Shown in pieces: positions 37,928-52,090 of a stretch of 64,000 nucleotides of DNA. The translations under genes and the position numbers were made by a program. The notes beneath the pieces are model-generated. The model was not told where the DNA came from and searched no databases. It worked only from the letters and a program-made list of their open reading frames with translations. How positions within the stretch are numbered: the first letter of the stretch is position 1; each line of letters opens with the position of its first letter. Source of the stretch: Rhea pennata (Eukaryota; Chordata; Aves; Rheiformes; Rheidae); the NCBI RefSeq assembly GCF_028389875.1, contig NC_084702.1:59870553-59934552 (forward strand), written 5' to 3'.

Positions 37928-40900
37928 GAAATATCCTACAGCTAAAAATCTCTTCTCTGACTCGAAAGAAAAAAAAATTAAAGAACAAATGTAATTGCTA
38001 TAAATTAGAACTGGAAGCTGAAATGAGACTAATTTAAGCTGGAAGTTAAGTACAAACCTTAACAATGAGGGTGTAAAATATTGGAACAAACTTCGACGTC
38101 ATTTTTTATGGCCTCATACATTCAGATCAAGATTAGTTGCCTGCTAGAAGGTATGCTTTACTGCAACATAAATTATTGCAGTCAGTGTAGAGATAACTGG
38201 CAGAAATATAATGACCTGTGCTGTACAGAAGATCAGCAGTTAACTTTTTCAATCTGTGGAAAAATGCTCTCTTTGCTACTGCAAAATCTGCCATTTCGCT
38301 AATTGAGGAACCTGCATAACCAGCTATTGCACATTTTCTCATTTTATGGATATTAGTAATTTCAGTGATATCAACAGTTACCTGCCAAAGGCTGGTAATC
38401 TGCAGCCTAGTTCAGTGTCAGTGTCAAACAAATCAAGAAAAAGAAATTCTAGGTGTGGAAGTAAAGCAGATTAACACAATTTATCACTATATGAAATTTA
38501 TATCTGTTTAAGTGAAGGTATAATCCTCTCTCCTCTGGACTCTGGATGATTTATTACAGAGTATTCTTGAAGTGTGATGTCTTGCCATGTGATTGTAACT
38601 GTATGGATTTGTACCTGTCTATGTGTCTGTGTGTTTGACGTTGCACATCAGAATGTACATATAGCAATACAACTGGAATCTGAGGCTACAGTTAGAGTTT
38701 GCGGTTTCCCAAATACGCTAAGCAATAGCCCACGTGTGCCAGTGGGCTGAAATACAGCCCCTTGTGTGGGGAGAGTGTGCCCTGGTGGGCCTTCAGCTCA
38801 GGTCCGTTGTTACTTCCACTCAATTCCTGGGCCTGCTCTGGGACTAAAAGGCATACTGCATGCAACCACCTTCTTCTGGATGCCAGGAGTGTTTGTTAGT
38901 ATAGTTGTGGGCCTTTCCACACCAATTCACTTCAGTGCCCAAGGGCATTTTCATGCACATTTAATTTATTAAAACAGACAGTGTGAGTTTCCTGCCTTGG
39001 CCTTTATTGTATATAGTTGCAGAACTGGCTGCTGTCAGTGAAGGATGCTTCCCAAACTGCTTAAATTATTAATACAATATAATAACTGAAACAGTCATTT
39101 AATAAATTAAAAATTCTACTTGTTCTATTACTAGTTTCTTTCCATTAGGGAAGCATTTTCAGATCTGCTCAGTGTAAGCTTAATATTGTTCCTGCTAATG
39201 TCTGTGAAGTTCCCAGCCTATAAATATGTAACGTCTACAAAAATATGTGTTTTATCCTATAACAAGTAGGACCCCATAGGTCAGAGTGATAAATAGTGGG
39301 TAACTAAAAATTGATCATATTTTACATAGACATATTTCAGTCCATTTTCTGGCTATATACCAAAACCCAGGTTGCTTGCTGAGGGAAGACATTCCTCAGA
39401 GAGAGCATAGCTACATGTGAGCTTCCTGTCCCTTGGGCCCTCCACATAGCCAAACTCTACAGCCTTTGACGTCTCTGTGCCTGCAGGAATGAGAAACCTG
39501 TTGCTTGTGGTCAGAAAGAGTTGCTGGAGGAGAGGCTGATAAATGGCCCCAGGTTGTCTGCCTTTTGCTCACAAATGCCAGTACTTGCGTACATATCATA
39601 TGACCACTATAAACCTAGTTGTTCCATCTGTTCCCTTTTAAAGGATGGAAATACAACATTATTTGCTGATGGATTATATCCATTCCAGCCAGTAGTTTTT
39701 GTTGTACTTCTTTCAACTCTAGTGATAGAAGAATATGTAACATCAAACCTTGATCAGGGTTTTAAAAGTTGAGCTACCTGTAATTTAATGACAAAGCCCT
39801 CCTCAACTCCTTTATCTTACACTACAAAGACTTCTTTGCATAACAGATTCATAGCGTAAATTATATTTGTGCCATCATTTTTTTCAGCATTTTCATCCTG
39901 AGCATATGTGAGGATTTTCTGGCAGCTTCCAGCTAAACGATGACTGTTAGCACCTCTAGTCAGCCAGGACATGGGCTTGTTTGATTGAAGTGATGATGAG
40001 TCATTTCTTTTACATTGTGAAAACAGTTCTTTTTCTTTTTATATAGCCTTTGCACAACTGACTTCTTGAGACCCATACTCGGTTTTGTTTCATTTAAGAA
40101 TATTTATTAAGCTTTGTCTGTCTGGGCCTATATGTATTGCTTCCAAATGTATTTGTTACTTCATCAGCATAAGAAAAACCCCCAAACAAACAAAAGCACC
40201 TTGGAGAATATGAATACACTGTTTTGGACTAATTTGATGTTTGGATAAAGGCTATTGCAATGAATTTCACATGTATAACATTGCTTAGATGACTTTTGTT
40301 AAAATTTAAGAAGTGTGTGAAATTAGCCACATCAATTTTGACCCCATTTCAGTGTTTTCAGGTACAAAAGGGTAGCTGTAGTATTTCTGGCAACTTTTTA
40401 TACCTCATTCCAGCCCAGGGAGCACTTGGGATCTGGTTTAATCTTAGGGTTGCTAACCTGAACTGGAGAGCCAGCAAGCTCTATAGGAAGCTTATAAAAA
40501 TGCTATTTCCAGGGCTCAAAACTGAGCGGTTTCATCCTGGAAGTGCTGAGGATTATATATTACACATTCTAAGGCTTCTTGCATTTTCTCCATTAACTGG
40601 TTCCTCATCAAAGGTAGCTGAGAGAAAAATTTAGAGATGCCTGTCTGGAGTACCATCACATGCTCGTTCGTTCTGACTACTGCTTGCACACATATTTAAA
40701 GAGCATTCTCTTATCCCTAGTTTAAGACTGCATGCTCTTGTAATTCCCTCTTGCATCCATGCCACTCTCAAATATGTTGATCTGATTTAGAGATTTGACA
40801 GATTTATCTGCTTCCCTGAGGCAGAAACACCACTAAAATGAGTAAGGAGCACTGACCTGTGTCCTAAAGCAAACATGCAGCTATATGATTTCATTCAGAA

Positions 40901-43214
40901 GTGCTGAAGAATGTAAATGTCTGCTAGTTTTAGCATTTTTTTCAAGTATTTTGCTGTATCAGGAGTTATCTCTAAGCATACAAATAGTTCCACTGAGATC
41001 CCTGGAATCATTGAAAGATAAAGGTGTGCTTTACCACCTTACATTTGGGTTTTAAACTCTTCACAAAAGGAAGCCAACAGCAGAATATTTGTCAGTCCCC
41101 TCTAATCTACATGATATCCCTTTTTGATGAGCACTGGTATAGCTTTTCCTGCCTCCTTCCTCTTTTTTATAGCTATTAGCTGATTTCTGAATGGAATTCT
41201 TGAGATTTGGGTCACTTTCTTGCAGCTGTGTTATATTTAAAAATGAGTCAGACTGGCAGTTTCTGATTGCCAGCTATAATACATTTAAGTACATTTTCAT
41301 TTAATTTCAGAAGATAGAGCTTTTTCTTCCAGGTTGTTACCTAATGCATCGTACCAGCACAATTTCTTTCCAATAAATAAAATATATTTTATCTTTATAA
41401 AAGTAAGCCTAAATCTAACTTACAGTGTTCATGTTTGAAATCTTGCCTGGCTTTGACTAGAAAAGCTGCTTCCATTTGTAGTTGGTACAGGATTTTGCAT
41501 ACCTAGTGAAAGTAGATGGGAGCTTTAAATTTTGGTGGAAGTAGGATTTTATTCACAACTTTCATATTATTAGCTATGAGCTTTCTTTTCTTTTCATGCT
41601 TCTAAGTTCCTTTTTGTTTTTTTTTTCTCCACTTGTTTTCCAGATAGTTCATATCAAGTTTTCAAACAGTGGCATCTATATTTTCATATTTAATTATATC
41701 TTGGCATATGATATTCAGCATATGATGTCTCTGCAGATAAAATAGCTCAAAACTGTGGTTTTATGGTCTTCCTGACAGTTAAAACAGCAATGCAGAAAAC
41801 GGTTGTTTGGTGGCTAGTAGGTTGCCTTAGGATGTTCTTTGCTTGAGAAGAAAAGAAACAATGGTAGAACAGTACTCTAGGATACAGAATCCAACCATTG
41901 CTGGCAGAGAGTATTGTGCAGACTATCATATACCTGATTTTACTCTCATTCATTTCAATTTAAACCAATGCAGCACTACTGGAATTATTTCTGATTTATT
42001 CCAGTATGAGATCATTGGCCTGCCATTTGTAATTGAAAAGAGAGAGCTTAATGCAAATGGAAACACTATTTTAGCTGCAGATTTGTAGTTGCTGAATCAC
42101 ATACAGAAATATCTCAGATCTCTGCAGCATTCTGTGGGATTGGTTTTCATCACCTTGTTGTAATTTAGGAGAAAGTGGATTGATTTATAATGGAGTAAAT
42201 CTGGTGTGCAGAAGAGAAGCAAATGCCCAATCACTGTTATGCTACTTGTGGATGAAAGTCTCTAGACACTTGACAGAGACTGTCCTCCTACAAATTCATT
42301 TTTGGGACGGGCTCCAACAATATGGAAAAAGCTATAGCAAGAGATTGATGTTGAAGAACAGAGGATTTAAAAGACAAGCTGTGGGCTGCTGCTTGATTTC
42401 TTGAAAAATACATATCCAGATACAATTAGCATTAGTGCACTGATGCAGAGCCACAACCATATACCTGCAGTCAGGGAATTTTGGTCCAATTAAAGATCCT
42501 GTGGGAAAGAAGAAAATCCAGTTCTGCAAGTGTCTGAAGCTTCTGCTGTCTTTCACAAAACTCACAGTTTGCCCATCTTAAATGTGGAGACAAGTGCTGG
42601 CCTTTGGCCCTAGCAACCAAATTGTTACTGCAAGAAATCACACAGACTATTTGCCAAATATGCAACTGGATCTGAGGCTGCAGAGAAGGATATATCTGTC
42701 CAGCCTGTATTATTCCAGCTTTTAGGAAAACACTTTCCTGATGCAACAACCCGATTCCTTGGTTAACCCAGGGAATGAAAAGAAACATCCAGTCTCAATC
42801 CAGTCAGTTTAACAGATTGGGCTTGAAAGATTTCAGGTTGTTGGCTAGTCAGATAATTGGTGTGAGGATGTGGGAGATCTGTGGCTTTCTAGAAGCTACC
42901 ATGAGTAGTAATTATTTGTGATAACTGCTGATTTTTCAGTTTGAAAAACATTACCTCTCTACTTGTCTTTACCAAGACTGAAGAATGGCACATTGCAGAA
43001 AAAATGTTGTCACCAAGAATAATTTTGTTCAGGAAAGAGGTAAGTAAGCACGTAAAATTCAGGAGGGTCAGTAACACTAAACGAAATGACTTTTCCTCAA
43101 AAAAGGCCTGACACTGAGAAATATCTTATAATAATTGATAGATAGATGATTAGGATCTATCCCTGGTACATCCCTGGTATCTTGAACACGTGACTTTGAG
43201 TCTGTGAGATTTAC
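37923..43214. other. intergenic, nothing recognised
   Basis: AT-rich with short frames on both strands. The longest are 112 aa at 40296-40634 (plus) and 105 aa at 42471-42788 (minus); neither shows a domain, and both look like chance frames. Confidence 0.45.
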
Positions 43215-43310
43215 AAGAGTGTCTTGAACTTAGGTCTTCTCCATGTCCAGTAAGCATCCTAGCCATAAGGCTATTGGTTATGTTGAAATAAGGCACTTTC
43301 ATCTCTTGGT
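43215..43310. repeat. possible ancient interspersed repeat
   Basis: The stretch 'cttgaacttaggtcttctccatgtccagtaagcatcctagccataaggctattgg' resembles an old repeat common in turtle and other sauropsid genomes ('...tctcccacatcccaggtgagtgccctaaccactaggcta...'), possibly tRNA-derived. This is recalled by pattern only. Family, orientation and limits are uncertain. Confidence 0.3.
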
Positions 43311-45369
43311 GGAAAGCAGTTTGCTGGAGCTTTGTATAAAGAGTTTGTATAAACAATTAACTAGTCATTACAACAGGGAGTTGAAACCACTTTCTGGCTT
43401 TACATATGAATGCTTTATGCTTGAAGCCACTGAATCATTCTCCCTATGGACTAATGGATATTTATTTATTTACAGAAAATAAAATAGTTTTAATCAAGAG
43501 AGAAATAGAGAAATATTGATTCTATACTTTTCCTTCCTATCCTTCTCTCATTTGGGAAACAGAAAATGAGCTAGTAACAGCAATATGTTAACAGAAGCAT
43601 TATTACCTGAATTAAGGTGACTACTGGCTTTTACAGTTGTCGGTTTCATTTTCTTATGGATTAAGTCAAATGTATTATTTTCTGTAAATATTAGTCATTA
43701 ATTTCTATTTTTAAGTATTTCTGAAATTTGGATTTTGATATTTGTTTCAACAGAGAGACAATGTGGAAAATCTTCAATTGCTTTTAACATGGTCAGACTT
43801 GCATCCATTGTTTTCTCTTGAATTTTGAGTAATTGTGGGGTGCTTGACTTGCCTGTATATGTTAGTGGGACATATCTGTACAAGCTCTTGTTTGTAAAAC
43901 AAAAAAGTTTGTTTGTAAATAAGAAACAAAAGTTGGTAAAAACTCAAATATTTGATGAGCATTACACATCTACTAAAAATACTTTGCAGAACCTGCACTC
44001 TCAACTCCCTCTATCTGAAATTATTTCAAGTGATGTCAGAAGGAAATTAGTTGTCATTTGAACAAAGACTCTGATTCCAAGGGCCATTGACATGTACTTG
44101 CCATAGTCTGTATTGTCATGTAGTTCTAAAGAAAAATGGTATTGTGAAGTGGTCCATATATATTTGGTAATTCTGTAGCCCTTATGAATGCAGAACTGTG
44201 TCCATTTTGTGGATATTATCTTATGGAGAACTGGGACACCCAGCTCAGGTATGAGGGGAACCGAGAGCCTCCTTCCTGAGAAGGAAGAAACTAAAGACCA
44301 AACTTTGGTGAACCACAACAGGTAACAAATGAAAGATGGGAAAAAAATGCATTAAAGTGATATATACATACCAAAACTTCTATTAAAATATTGCAATGAC
44401 TACCAATACAGCAGGCAAACTGAGTTGGTGTATAGATCAGAGCTATTATAGACCCACATGCAGTGCAGCAGATAGTTCAGTCTTGTCCCACAGAGCAGCT
44501 GGCAGTTCTCTTCATGGATGTAGATGTATGCACTTCTATATTGCCTACACTTTAGAGGGATCACACATCTATATCCAGTTTATTGTGTCTGATGATATCG
44601 ATCTCATCTGCATCTCATTAAGAAAGATGAGACATGCTCTATTAAAAAAAAAAAGTTGCAACCGCCATTGTGATATAGAGAAACCAAGAAACAATCTCAT
44701 GCTTGAGATACTCTGATGGTTTCCTTTTCACAGCAGATTTTTCAGCCCCTCTTTCTTTCCTACATTCAGCTACCTTTACAAGGGTCAAAATCTATGTCCT
44801 ATAAAGAGTAACCAAGAGCATTGGAAACCAGTGTTATATTTTTGACTGTGATAGTGTGACAGAGAATATTCTATTTTAGATATCACAGCTTTTTTGAATC
44901 ATACTGTGATGTTCTCAGGTTTTGTTAAAATTTGTGGCTAATTACATTTTGAGTAGACTACCTGATTTACAGCAGCTGGAAAACCAATCCCTCATCTCTT
45001 AATAGTGATGTTAATTCTAACAATTTTCTGATGTTCTTAATCTTGTTTAGACGCTTTCATTTGAACACTGATTATTAATTTGATACTATGCTCACAATTA
45101 ATAATAAGGTCAATGCAATTACTTGTAAAAAAAGTGGAAGCCATTTCTCTATGTTAATATCAAAAAGAAGAGAAACCGAATTATTATAGAGGAACTTGCT
45201 CCAAACTGTATATGTATTGAGTAAGCTAGAGCAAGGGGAGAGAAGCACAACGTATAGTACTAGTTACTGATAATGCTCTTCTGAACCATGGGACCAAAAG
45301 CAATAAGTAAATTAGTTACCCAAGTGAAAAAATCATATTTACTTAACTGAATTCTGTCAGGAAAAAGAG
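43311..45369. other. intergenic, nothing recognised
   Basis: AT-rich. Short frames at 44001-44318 (minus) and 44396-44716 (plus) show no domains or conserved motifs. Confidence 0.45.
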
Positions 45370-46010
45370 GTAACTTTACAGGCCCTCTTCACAAAGTTAG
45401 TTCTCCTTGGCAACACTTCCAAGAGAAATGACAAAAACATGGCAGTCAGGTTATGTGAAGAAGAGCTCAGAGGGCTAGGGAAGCTTCCATATGATGAGAA
45501 AGACTGGAGTAATTCTGTTCAGACAGAACCTTGCTAGAAAGAGGCATCACAGGGTTAGTTAAGAAAATGGATAGAGATAGTATTTCAGGCTTTTTTTAAT
45601 ACACAAATAGAAAGTTAGCTAATATAGCAAGTTAGCTAATAAAAATGTGAAAACTCATTTACAGTCCTTTACCCAACACATAATTGAACTATTCAACTCA
45701 TTGCCAAATATGGAATAAAGGCCAAGAGCAAAATATGTTTTCTTTTTGAACCTGACATTTTTATGACCTTAATTACATTAGGGTAAAAATGTAAATAAAG
45801 AGATACGAATAGAGGCTCACTTGTTTTCAGACATCCATTAATTATGAACTGTGTGGGATTAGGAAATCTTTCAGTAATTTCCCCAATAGGTATATTGTGC
45901 ATAATTGTACAGTGGGGTTACATCTTCCTCTGAACTTCCTATTTCTGGCCATTTATGGGGAGAGACAGATCACTTGTCTCAATGAGTGGAGCTTCTTCTA
46001 GCTGCAGGTT
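45370..46010 (+). mobile_element. CR1 LINE 3' fragment
   Basis: A decayed CR1 element in plus orientation with landmarks in consensus order. They are 'gaaagactggagtaattctgttcag' near 45500, 'agttaagaaaatggatagagatag' near 45557-45580, and 'cccaacacataattgaactattcaactcattgcc' near 45672-45704 followed by 'aaaggccaagagcaaaa'. A 3'-terminal part follows at about 45850-45990 with 'gggattaggaaatctttcag...cagtggggttacatcttcctctgaa...tctggccattt' and 'gagacag'. All frames are interrupted. Ends are approximate and no target-site duplication was identified. Confidence 0.75.
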
Positions 46011-49000
46011 GCACTTAACCTACATGGGCTTCAGAATAAAAGTGATGAGACCAAATCTCCTCCTGAGTTATCCTGACAAAGCCCTTGGATTTCAGTAATT
46101 TCAGTCCAATTTATATGACTTTTTGTAGAATAAAAGAAAAATCACACTTTAGTGTCTGGAAGAGCCAGACACAGTGCCCTGACCCTATAGGAATTAAAAG
46201 GCTGATTTTCTGGTGACAGAGGTAAAGAACAGAGTTTTCTCCCTGTTTTTCTCACCTTACATACTCACCTATCAGCGAGTGAGCAGATGAAAGTCCCCAC
46301 AGAGGAAAATGTTTAAAATATGAACACCTAAATGAATATCTGCAATTTGAACTGTGTAAGGAATCTAATGGACATTTTTTTCCCTGTGATCTTCTGTTAT
46401 GTAGTTCAGAGCCAAACAGATTATTAACTTGAATCATATTATTGCCAACACAGAGAGTCATAAATACCTTCTTCCTTAGTTCTAGTCTTCCCCATTGTCT
46501 TGTAATAATCAAATACAAGTTAATTTATCCCCATGATGGCAATGTTACTCTGACATGAAGATAAACAAAAACAAATTTGTGCATTTGTGTAGAAAACAAT
46601 TTACTCTCTTTTTCCTTTCAAAAGCTTTAGCTAGCATAATTACTTACCAAAGTCCCATGGAAACAGAAATGGAAAATAGGCACAAAGAATTGAATTCAAG
46701 GGCGATATCACAATATTGATATATCTTCTACAGAAGAGAACGGATTCAAAGTGAACAGATAGATGTGGTATGTATGTGTGACTGTAGTGTTAATTTTCAT
46801 AGAACTCTCTTTAGAAAGATCTAAGAATAACTTTTATAGTTTTCTTACTGAATAAACTACAATGTGTCATGTTTCACGTGGTTAGAGAGGTGGGTATGGG
46901 AGGGAAGAATGCCCCACAGGAGCCTTGCTGCTAGGATCAGACAGGGAGGAGGAAAGAGTTTTTTGCCATGCTGCTTTTTCTCTTGAGGAGATGGACAGAA
47001 ACAAGTAAGAACTCTCCTCTCTGGACAAGTGGAAAGGAAGAAATGAATTACTTCTCTCAGAGACATAATTCTATGCTTAGCAGTAATACAATTATCTATT
47101 GCAGCAGAGTACAGGTAAAAGAAGGCTTATCTAGCCTATCATGACTAACATAAAATGTGTGTTAGGAAAAAGCTCTGAAAATCTTGATGGATATATGTTG
47201 TATAGGATACATAAAACACACTGAGACTCTCTTGTATGAACAGTTACAGAGGTAAAATTACTAGAATAGAGATGAAGGGACTGGTTTGTCAGAACTTCAT
47301 TAACACCTTGTTCTCAGATTTTGTTTTATAGTAGTAAAGATACTAGTGCTCTAATGATGAGTTCTTGGGTATAAGATAATTGGAGACAGCATCTAATAAA
47401 AGTCATAAGGGCTAGCTTTACAACTAAGTTCATTAGTGCAACTTACTTGCCTATGGACAAAATTTGGATACACAAGAACTCTGTTTGTACATGGAGATTC
47501 CTAAAGGTTTTGACAGAATACCATGCATTGCAGCATGCCAGGCACTGGCATTCAGATAGCACTGAGGGACCCAAAATGTGTCCCGATTGGGTCAGACAAG
47601 ATTAAATGGGAGGAACTAATAACTAGATGATCTTTTGCCAGAAGAAGCTTTACTTATTTTGAATCTGATTTAGTGATAACATAAATTGCAGTGAGGGAAT
47701 TTGGATGCCCATAGCAGCTGGGAAGTGACTGTTGATTGTGTGGCAGATGGGATAAAGCCCCTGATGGTACAGAAGTTTTACCTAGCATCTAGGAGCTTAT
47801 AAAGAATGATTAATAGAATAGGAGAACAGAGAGGGGGAAAAAAAAGTTGGAAAAGAAGGCCCTGACTAATGTAATCAAGGAACAGCACCATCATGAAACA
47901 ACACCAGAAACCATACTCTGTTATGGTAGTGATTAAGATGTGATCAAATCTCACTTAACTGCAGCTTTGCTTCTTTATAGTAGACATAGAGTCTATTTGA
48001 TTTATCTTGATAGTAAAGTCACCTGTTAGGTGTTATAGTGTGTTACTCTCTGTGTGTTTTGCAGCACCATGGTAAACTAGAATATGTATTTGCCCTCATT
48101 GTATGGTTTCCTTTGCCTCCTTTAAGAATCAGGTACTATATGGACTGAAAGTCCATCAGCCAGCTGTCCGTTCAGATGAGTGGCAGTGGCCCTCAGTTGG
48201 TATGATCTGCTGCTCATCCATATCCTGGAGATGCCCAGGACTTCCCTGGTCAACTCAAGAGGAACCCACATTGTTTGCTGCTGTGAATACATAGAATTGA
48301 TTATTTTCTGGCAACATCAAGCTCACATCTAAGCTGCAGCTGGAGTCACAGAGTAGATGCTTTCTGGCCTCTGGGGCCCAGTCCAGCTAATGTCATTCAA
48401 AACACAAGCAAGAGGAGATGGTAGTGGTCCTCCCATCATCTTATTCCCAAGAACCCAGGATTCTTTTAACTGCTAGAAAATAGTTTGAGGTTTCTAGCTG
48501 TGCTGGTAGAAGTAGATACCTGAACTATGCTGAAAACAGGTTAAGCAACCATCCTTGCCCTGTAATTTGCAGTCATGAAAAGGGTTAGGAGGCTGCATGC
48601 TCAATGTGCCAGCTTTTATGAATCATTTTTTGAGGATCTTTGAACTCCCTTTGTTATGTAGGAATCCCAGATTAGCAGGGTGCTTGAGTCTGCCCTTATG
48701 TTCCACAATTATTGTAAACTGCCAGTATGGGCAGCTACTGGAGGGGCAGTCCTGCCTTCCACTGTGTCCCTGGCAAAAGCCTCCCACCTGCCTAAGCACT
48801 AGTAGTTGCCTCTACTAGGCAACAAATTCATTATGAAAAACGAAAGCTTTTCAGTCAGTTAATTCCTCAGGAGCACATTTACTTCCAACAAAGACAAAAA
48901 CCTTCCTCCATGAACAGGATCCAGGGTTCCTGAGAAGGTGGTTCAGCACTGTGCCAGCTCGTGCCGTAGGTAAAGGAGGTTAATAGTTCAGGAAACACAG

Positions 49001-51844
49001 TATCCTCATGGTCTTCTTCAAGGTCACTCTTTAAAGTCAAGAGTCAATAAGGCTCTGTGATCAGGCATGACTTGTCTCTGTATAGGTAAAATAAATCATT
49101 TCTTGGTTAATGGGATAAAGTTAGTCTGCAAAGATCAGATCTTCCTAAAATTTAATTTCTACACATCAACTCTACTTTTTCCGTACAGTATTTTTTAAAT
49201 AATTATGTTATATTTATTTTAATATAAATAGAACAAAAGTAATTCATAATAAAATGAACTCTAATCAATACTGTTGAACTCCAGTATTGAATTATGGATC
49301 AAACAGTAGAGTTTTTATCCTTCATAAACAATGATGATTGAACTGGAACTGACGTCTTTATTAATTAGGGAGACAATGATCCAACATAATTTATTTTTGA
49401 TCTCTAGTGTAGTAGGAAAGCTCTGACATAACAAAAGAGGAAGTCCTCAGTTTCTATGAATCTTAGAACTGAGGTGAAGGATTCAAGTATCTTAACTTTA
49501 TTTTGGAAAATAATGATAAACTGGTTTAATTTGGTCAAATATCTAGTGTTGACACCTGTAAAAGTTTAGCTAGGGAAATGAGAAGATGTTTTTCTTAACT
49601 TGTTGTTATTCCAAAATAATTTCTCTCTTATTTTGTCTTTTTTGAAGTGCTAAAATGTAAATATGTAAGCTGCAAAAATGGCTATTGCAATAAAAATCTT
49701 CTGAGCATAATTCCCCTTAGGCTGCTCATTGAATAAAGTTCCTTTTAATTTAAAAGTCATTTTATAGTATTTCCAGAGTGGGGAGGGGAGGAACAAATAA
49801 AAAAGCTTGAATGTATCCATTAAAAACATCAAATAAAGAAACTAGTAAGTGAAAAAATAAAGTAGAAACCTTAAAAAAAGGTTGCAAAGATTGTACTGAA
49901 TCAACTGTACTTGTTTGAACAATCGTTCAAATATTGTTTAATGTCTGAAAGAAATGCTTAAGACCCAGAATATTACTGGAATCTAGTATGTATTGTCAGC
50001 AAATGCTTTTAGCCAGTTTTGTGAATGTTAAATAAATAGATGGAATAATCTTAATTAGTACTAGGAAAAGCCTGATTTAACTAAGAAGCTGCTCAGTGCT
50101 GGTCAGCAATTTTAGAACTGTATAGCGGATGTTATTAGAATGATTTCTTCTACAAACTTTAGTGAGGAAAAAATACTTTTGGGGTGATATTTTTAATTCA
50201 ATTACAAATATCAGGCTACAGCTTTTTAAAAAGCATTTAGCCAGATTCTGGATTCTCAGGACTGCATTGCACCACACAGGTGATTCTTAACCAGCTACAA
50301 AATATTTCCTTACAAAGACCAGCTCCTAGTGCACCGGCTCTGTCTATTGCTCTCTCTCGTCTCTGACACAGGAGATGTGCTGATAAAAACCTGTGTGCAG
50401 CAGGAACATTGCTTTGTTCTCCGCAGCATGATTAGAGTTGACTAAGTAGATTTCACAGAGTTTCTCAGGAATCGAGTCCGTGCTCAGCAGCTTAAGTATC
50501 AAGAAAATACGCAAATGGTTAACAGATAATATTGCAGATCTTCCCTTATCACAGCTGCATTGGTACAGAAGGGACAAGCAGAAGATACAACTTAAAGTGA
50601 AGTTTATTCCAGAATCTCAAAATTCTCATAAGTTTATATAAGCTTGTGAAAACTTACATTTGAACACATATGCTTGAAAATCTCTCCCCCCCCCCATAGA
50701 AGAATAATATTGAAGTGAAACTCATCTAAAACTCACCTTAAATCTCTAGACTTTCATAAAGACTGACCTGTCATAAGGGTAGCAGGGCATCACGAGTAAC
50801 AGCTTCACTTCAGTGATGCCATTTTGATATACATAACATGTATTCATTTGGGGGGAAAAAAGATCACCTCCTGTTGTGTTACTTCTGAGACTGTGGGGTG
50901 GGTTATGCTGAGTTATGCTATAATTTTAAGTACTATTGTAAGCGCTTGGCAGAGAAAGGCATATAAATACTTACATGTCTACTTTGTGTCTGGTTTTAAT
51001 AAAAATGATGAACATGAAAGTAGTGATAAGGTAAATGAATGGGATGAGAATAGGACAGTGGAAATTGCAGACAACTCATCATTGTCTGGGATGATAGGGG
51101 CAACTGGAATAGCTGAGGCAATGGAAAATGTGGTTAATAATATGGGAATGTAATGGACTGACTTGCTAATATTCTGAGATGGTGGTTATTCCTCCATCAT
51201 TCAGGTTATTCCTCTGGGTTATGGGGCCCACATTATATAGTGGGTTCTTACAAAATAAAGAGAGCAATGAAGAGGGAGCAGAAACCCCACTGGACTCAGT
51301 GCAGAGCCATCAGAGGCCGGACTGAGTCAGCAGCATGGGAACCTGGCTGTGCTGCTCTCAAGACGTGCTGAAGCCAGGAAGCAGCACAGCACAGAGCTAG
51401 CAAATCTCGCCAGGCCTGACCTCCAGTATATGGCCCTGTGGGCAAGAGCTAATCGGCTCTGAGCTGAACAAGAAGGTGAGCTCTGGAGAAGGTGGTACAG
51501 AAAGAGCCGAGTAGTTTAGCAGGAGTGAGCTCACTTTTGCTTCTGCTTAGTGCCAGTTGTGATTCAAAGTAAAGGCCAAGGATGTGGAAAGAGCTGTGTA
51601 AGTTAGAGGATAGTGGTACACAATCAGCTAGGGAGTTATAATAGATTTTGAAAGATTTCTGATCAGGAAAAAAGTTTTTATACAGCCCCCTGAAAATTGA
51701 CAAATAAACCTTAAATGTCTTAAGATAGAAATTGATAAATTTAGGGAAAGGATAATGAGATAGCACTCCGTGGTGATTCAAAAGTTGGAAATTTAGGCTT
51801 GTTTATTGTGCTGTATGTATTCTGAATTTGTACTGTATTAATTC
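46011..51844. other. intergenic, nothing firm
   Basis: AT-rich DNA. A more GC-rich stretch at about 51.28-51.45 kb may be another decayed repeat. The 109-aa frame at 50824-51153 and the 110-aa frame at 51449-51781 (minus) have no recognisable domain. Confidence 0.4.
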
Positions 51845-52090
51845 CAAGGACACTAAATGCAGGTTTGAAGAGGGATTTTCTCCCTCCTTGATACATAAAT
51901 TGAATGTCCTCTAGAGCTTCAGGAACTGGCCACAGCTAGAAACAGCGCACAGGGAATGATTCTGCTGCTGGTTTTGGAAGCCACTCAGGTTTCTGGCTGG
52001 CTCATCTTGCTCACAAAGTCAGGACTAAACAGATTGCCAAACTTGGAATCATTTTGCTCCAGATTTGTCTGGCTGAGAGGTATAGGACTA
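51845..52090 (+). mobile_element. probable CR1/L3-like LINE 3' end remnant
   Basis: The stretch 'cttcaggaactggccacagctagaaacag' followed by 'ggctggctcatcttgctcacaaagtcaggactaaacagattgcc' and 'ttggaatcattttgctccagatttgtctggc' follows the order of a CR1 3'-terminal region. In the consensus this runs: tail with 'actggccactgctgga', then 'tggctggtgagtcttgccca', then 'ggaaggaattttcctccagggcagattggcagag'. Divergence is high. Limits are approximate. Confidence 0.55.

Noticed and set aside
37923..38089. Body of a poly(A)-tailed retrocopy next to the 28-nt T run
   Set aside because: No recognisable gene or LINE sequence beside the tract and no target-site duplication seen.
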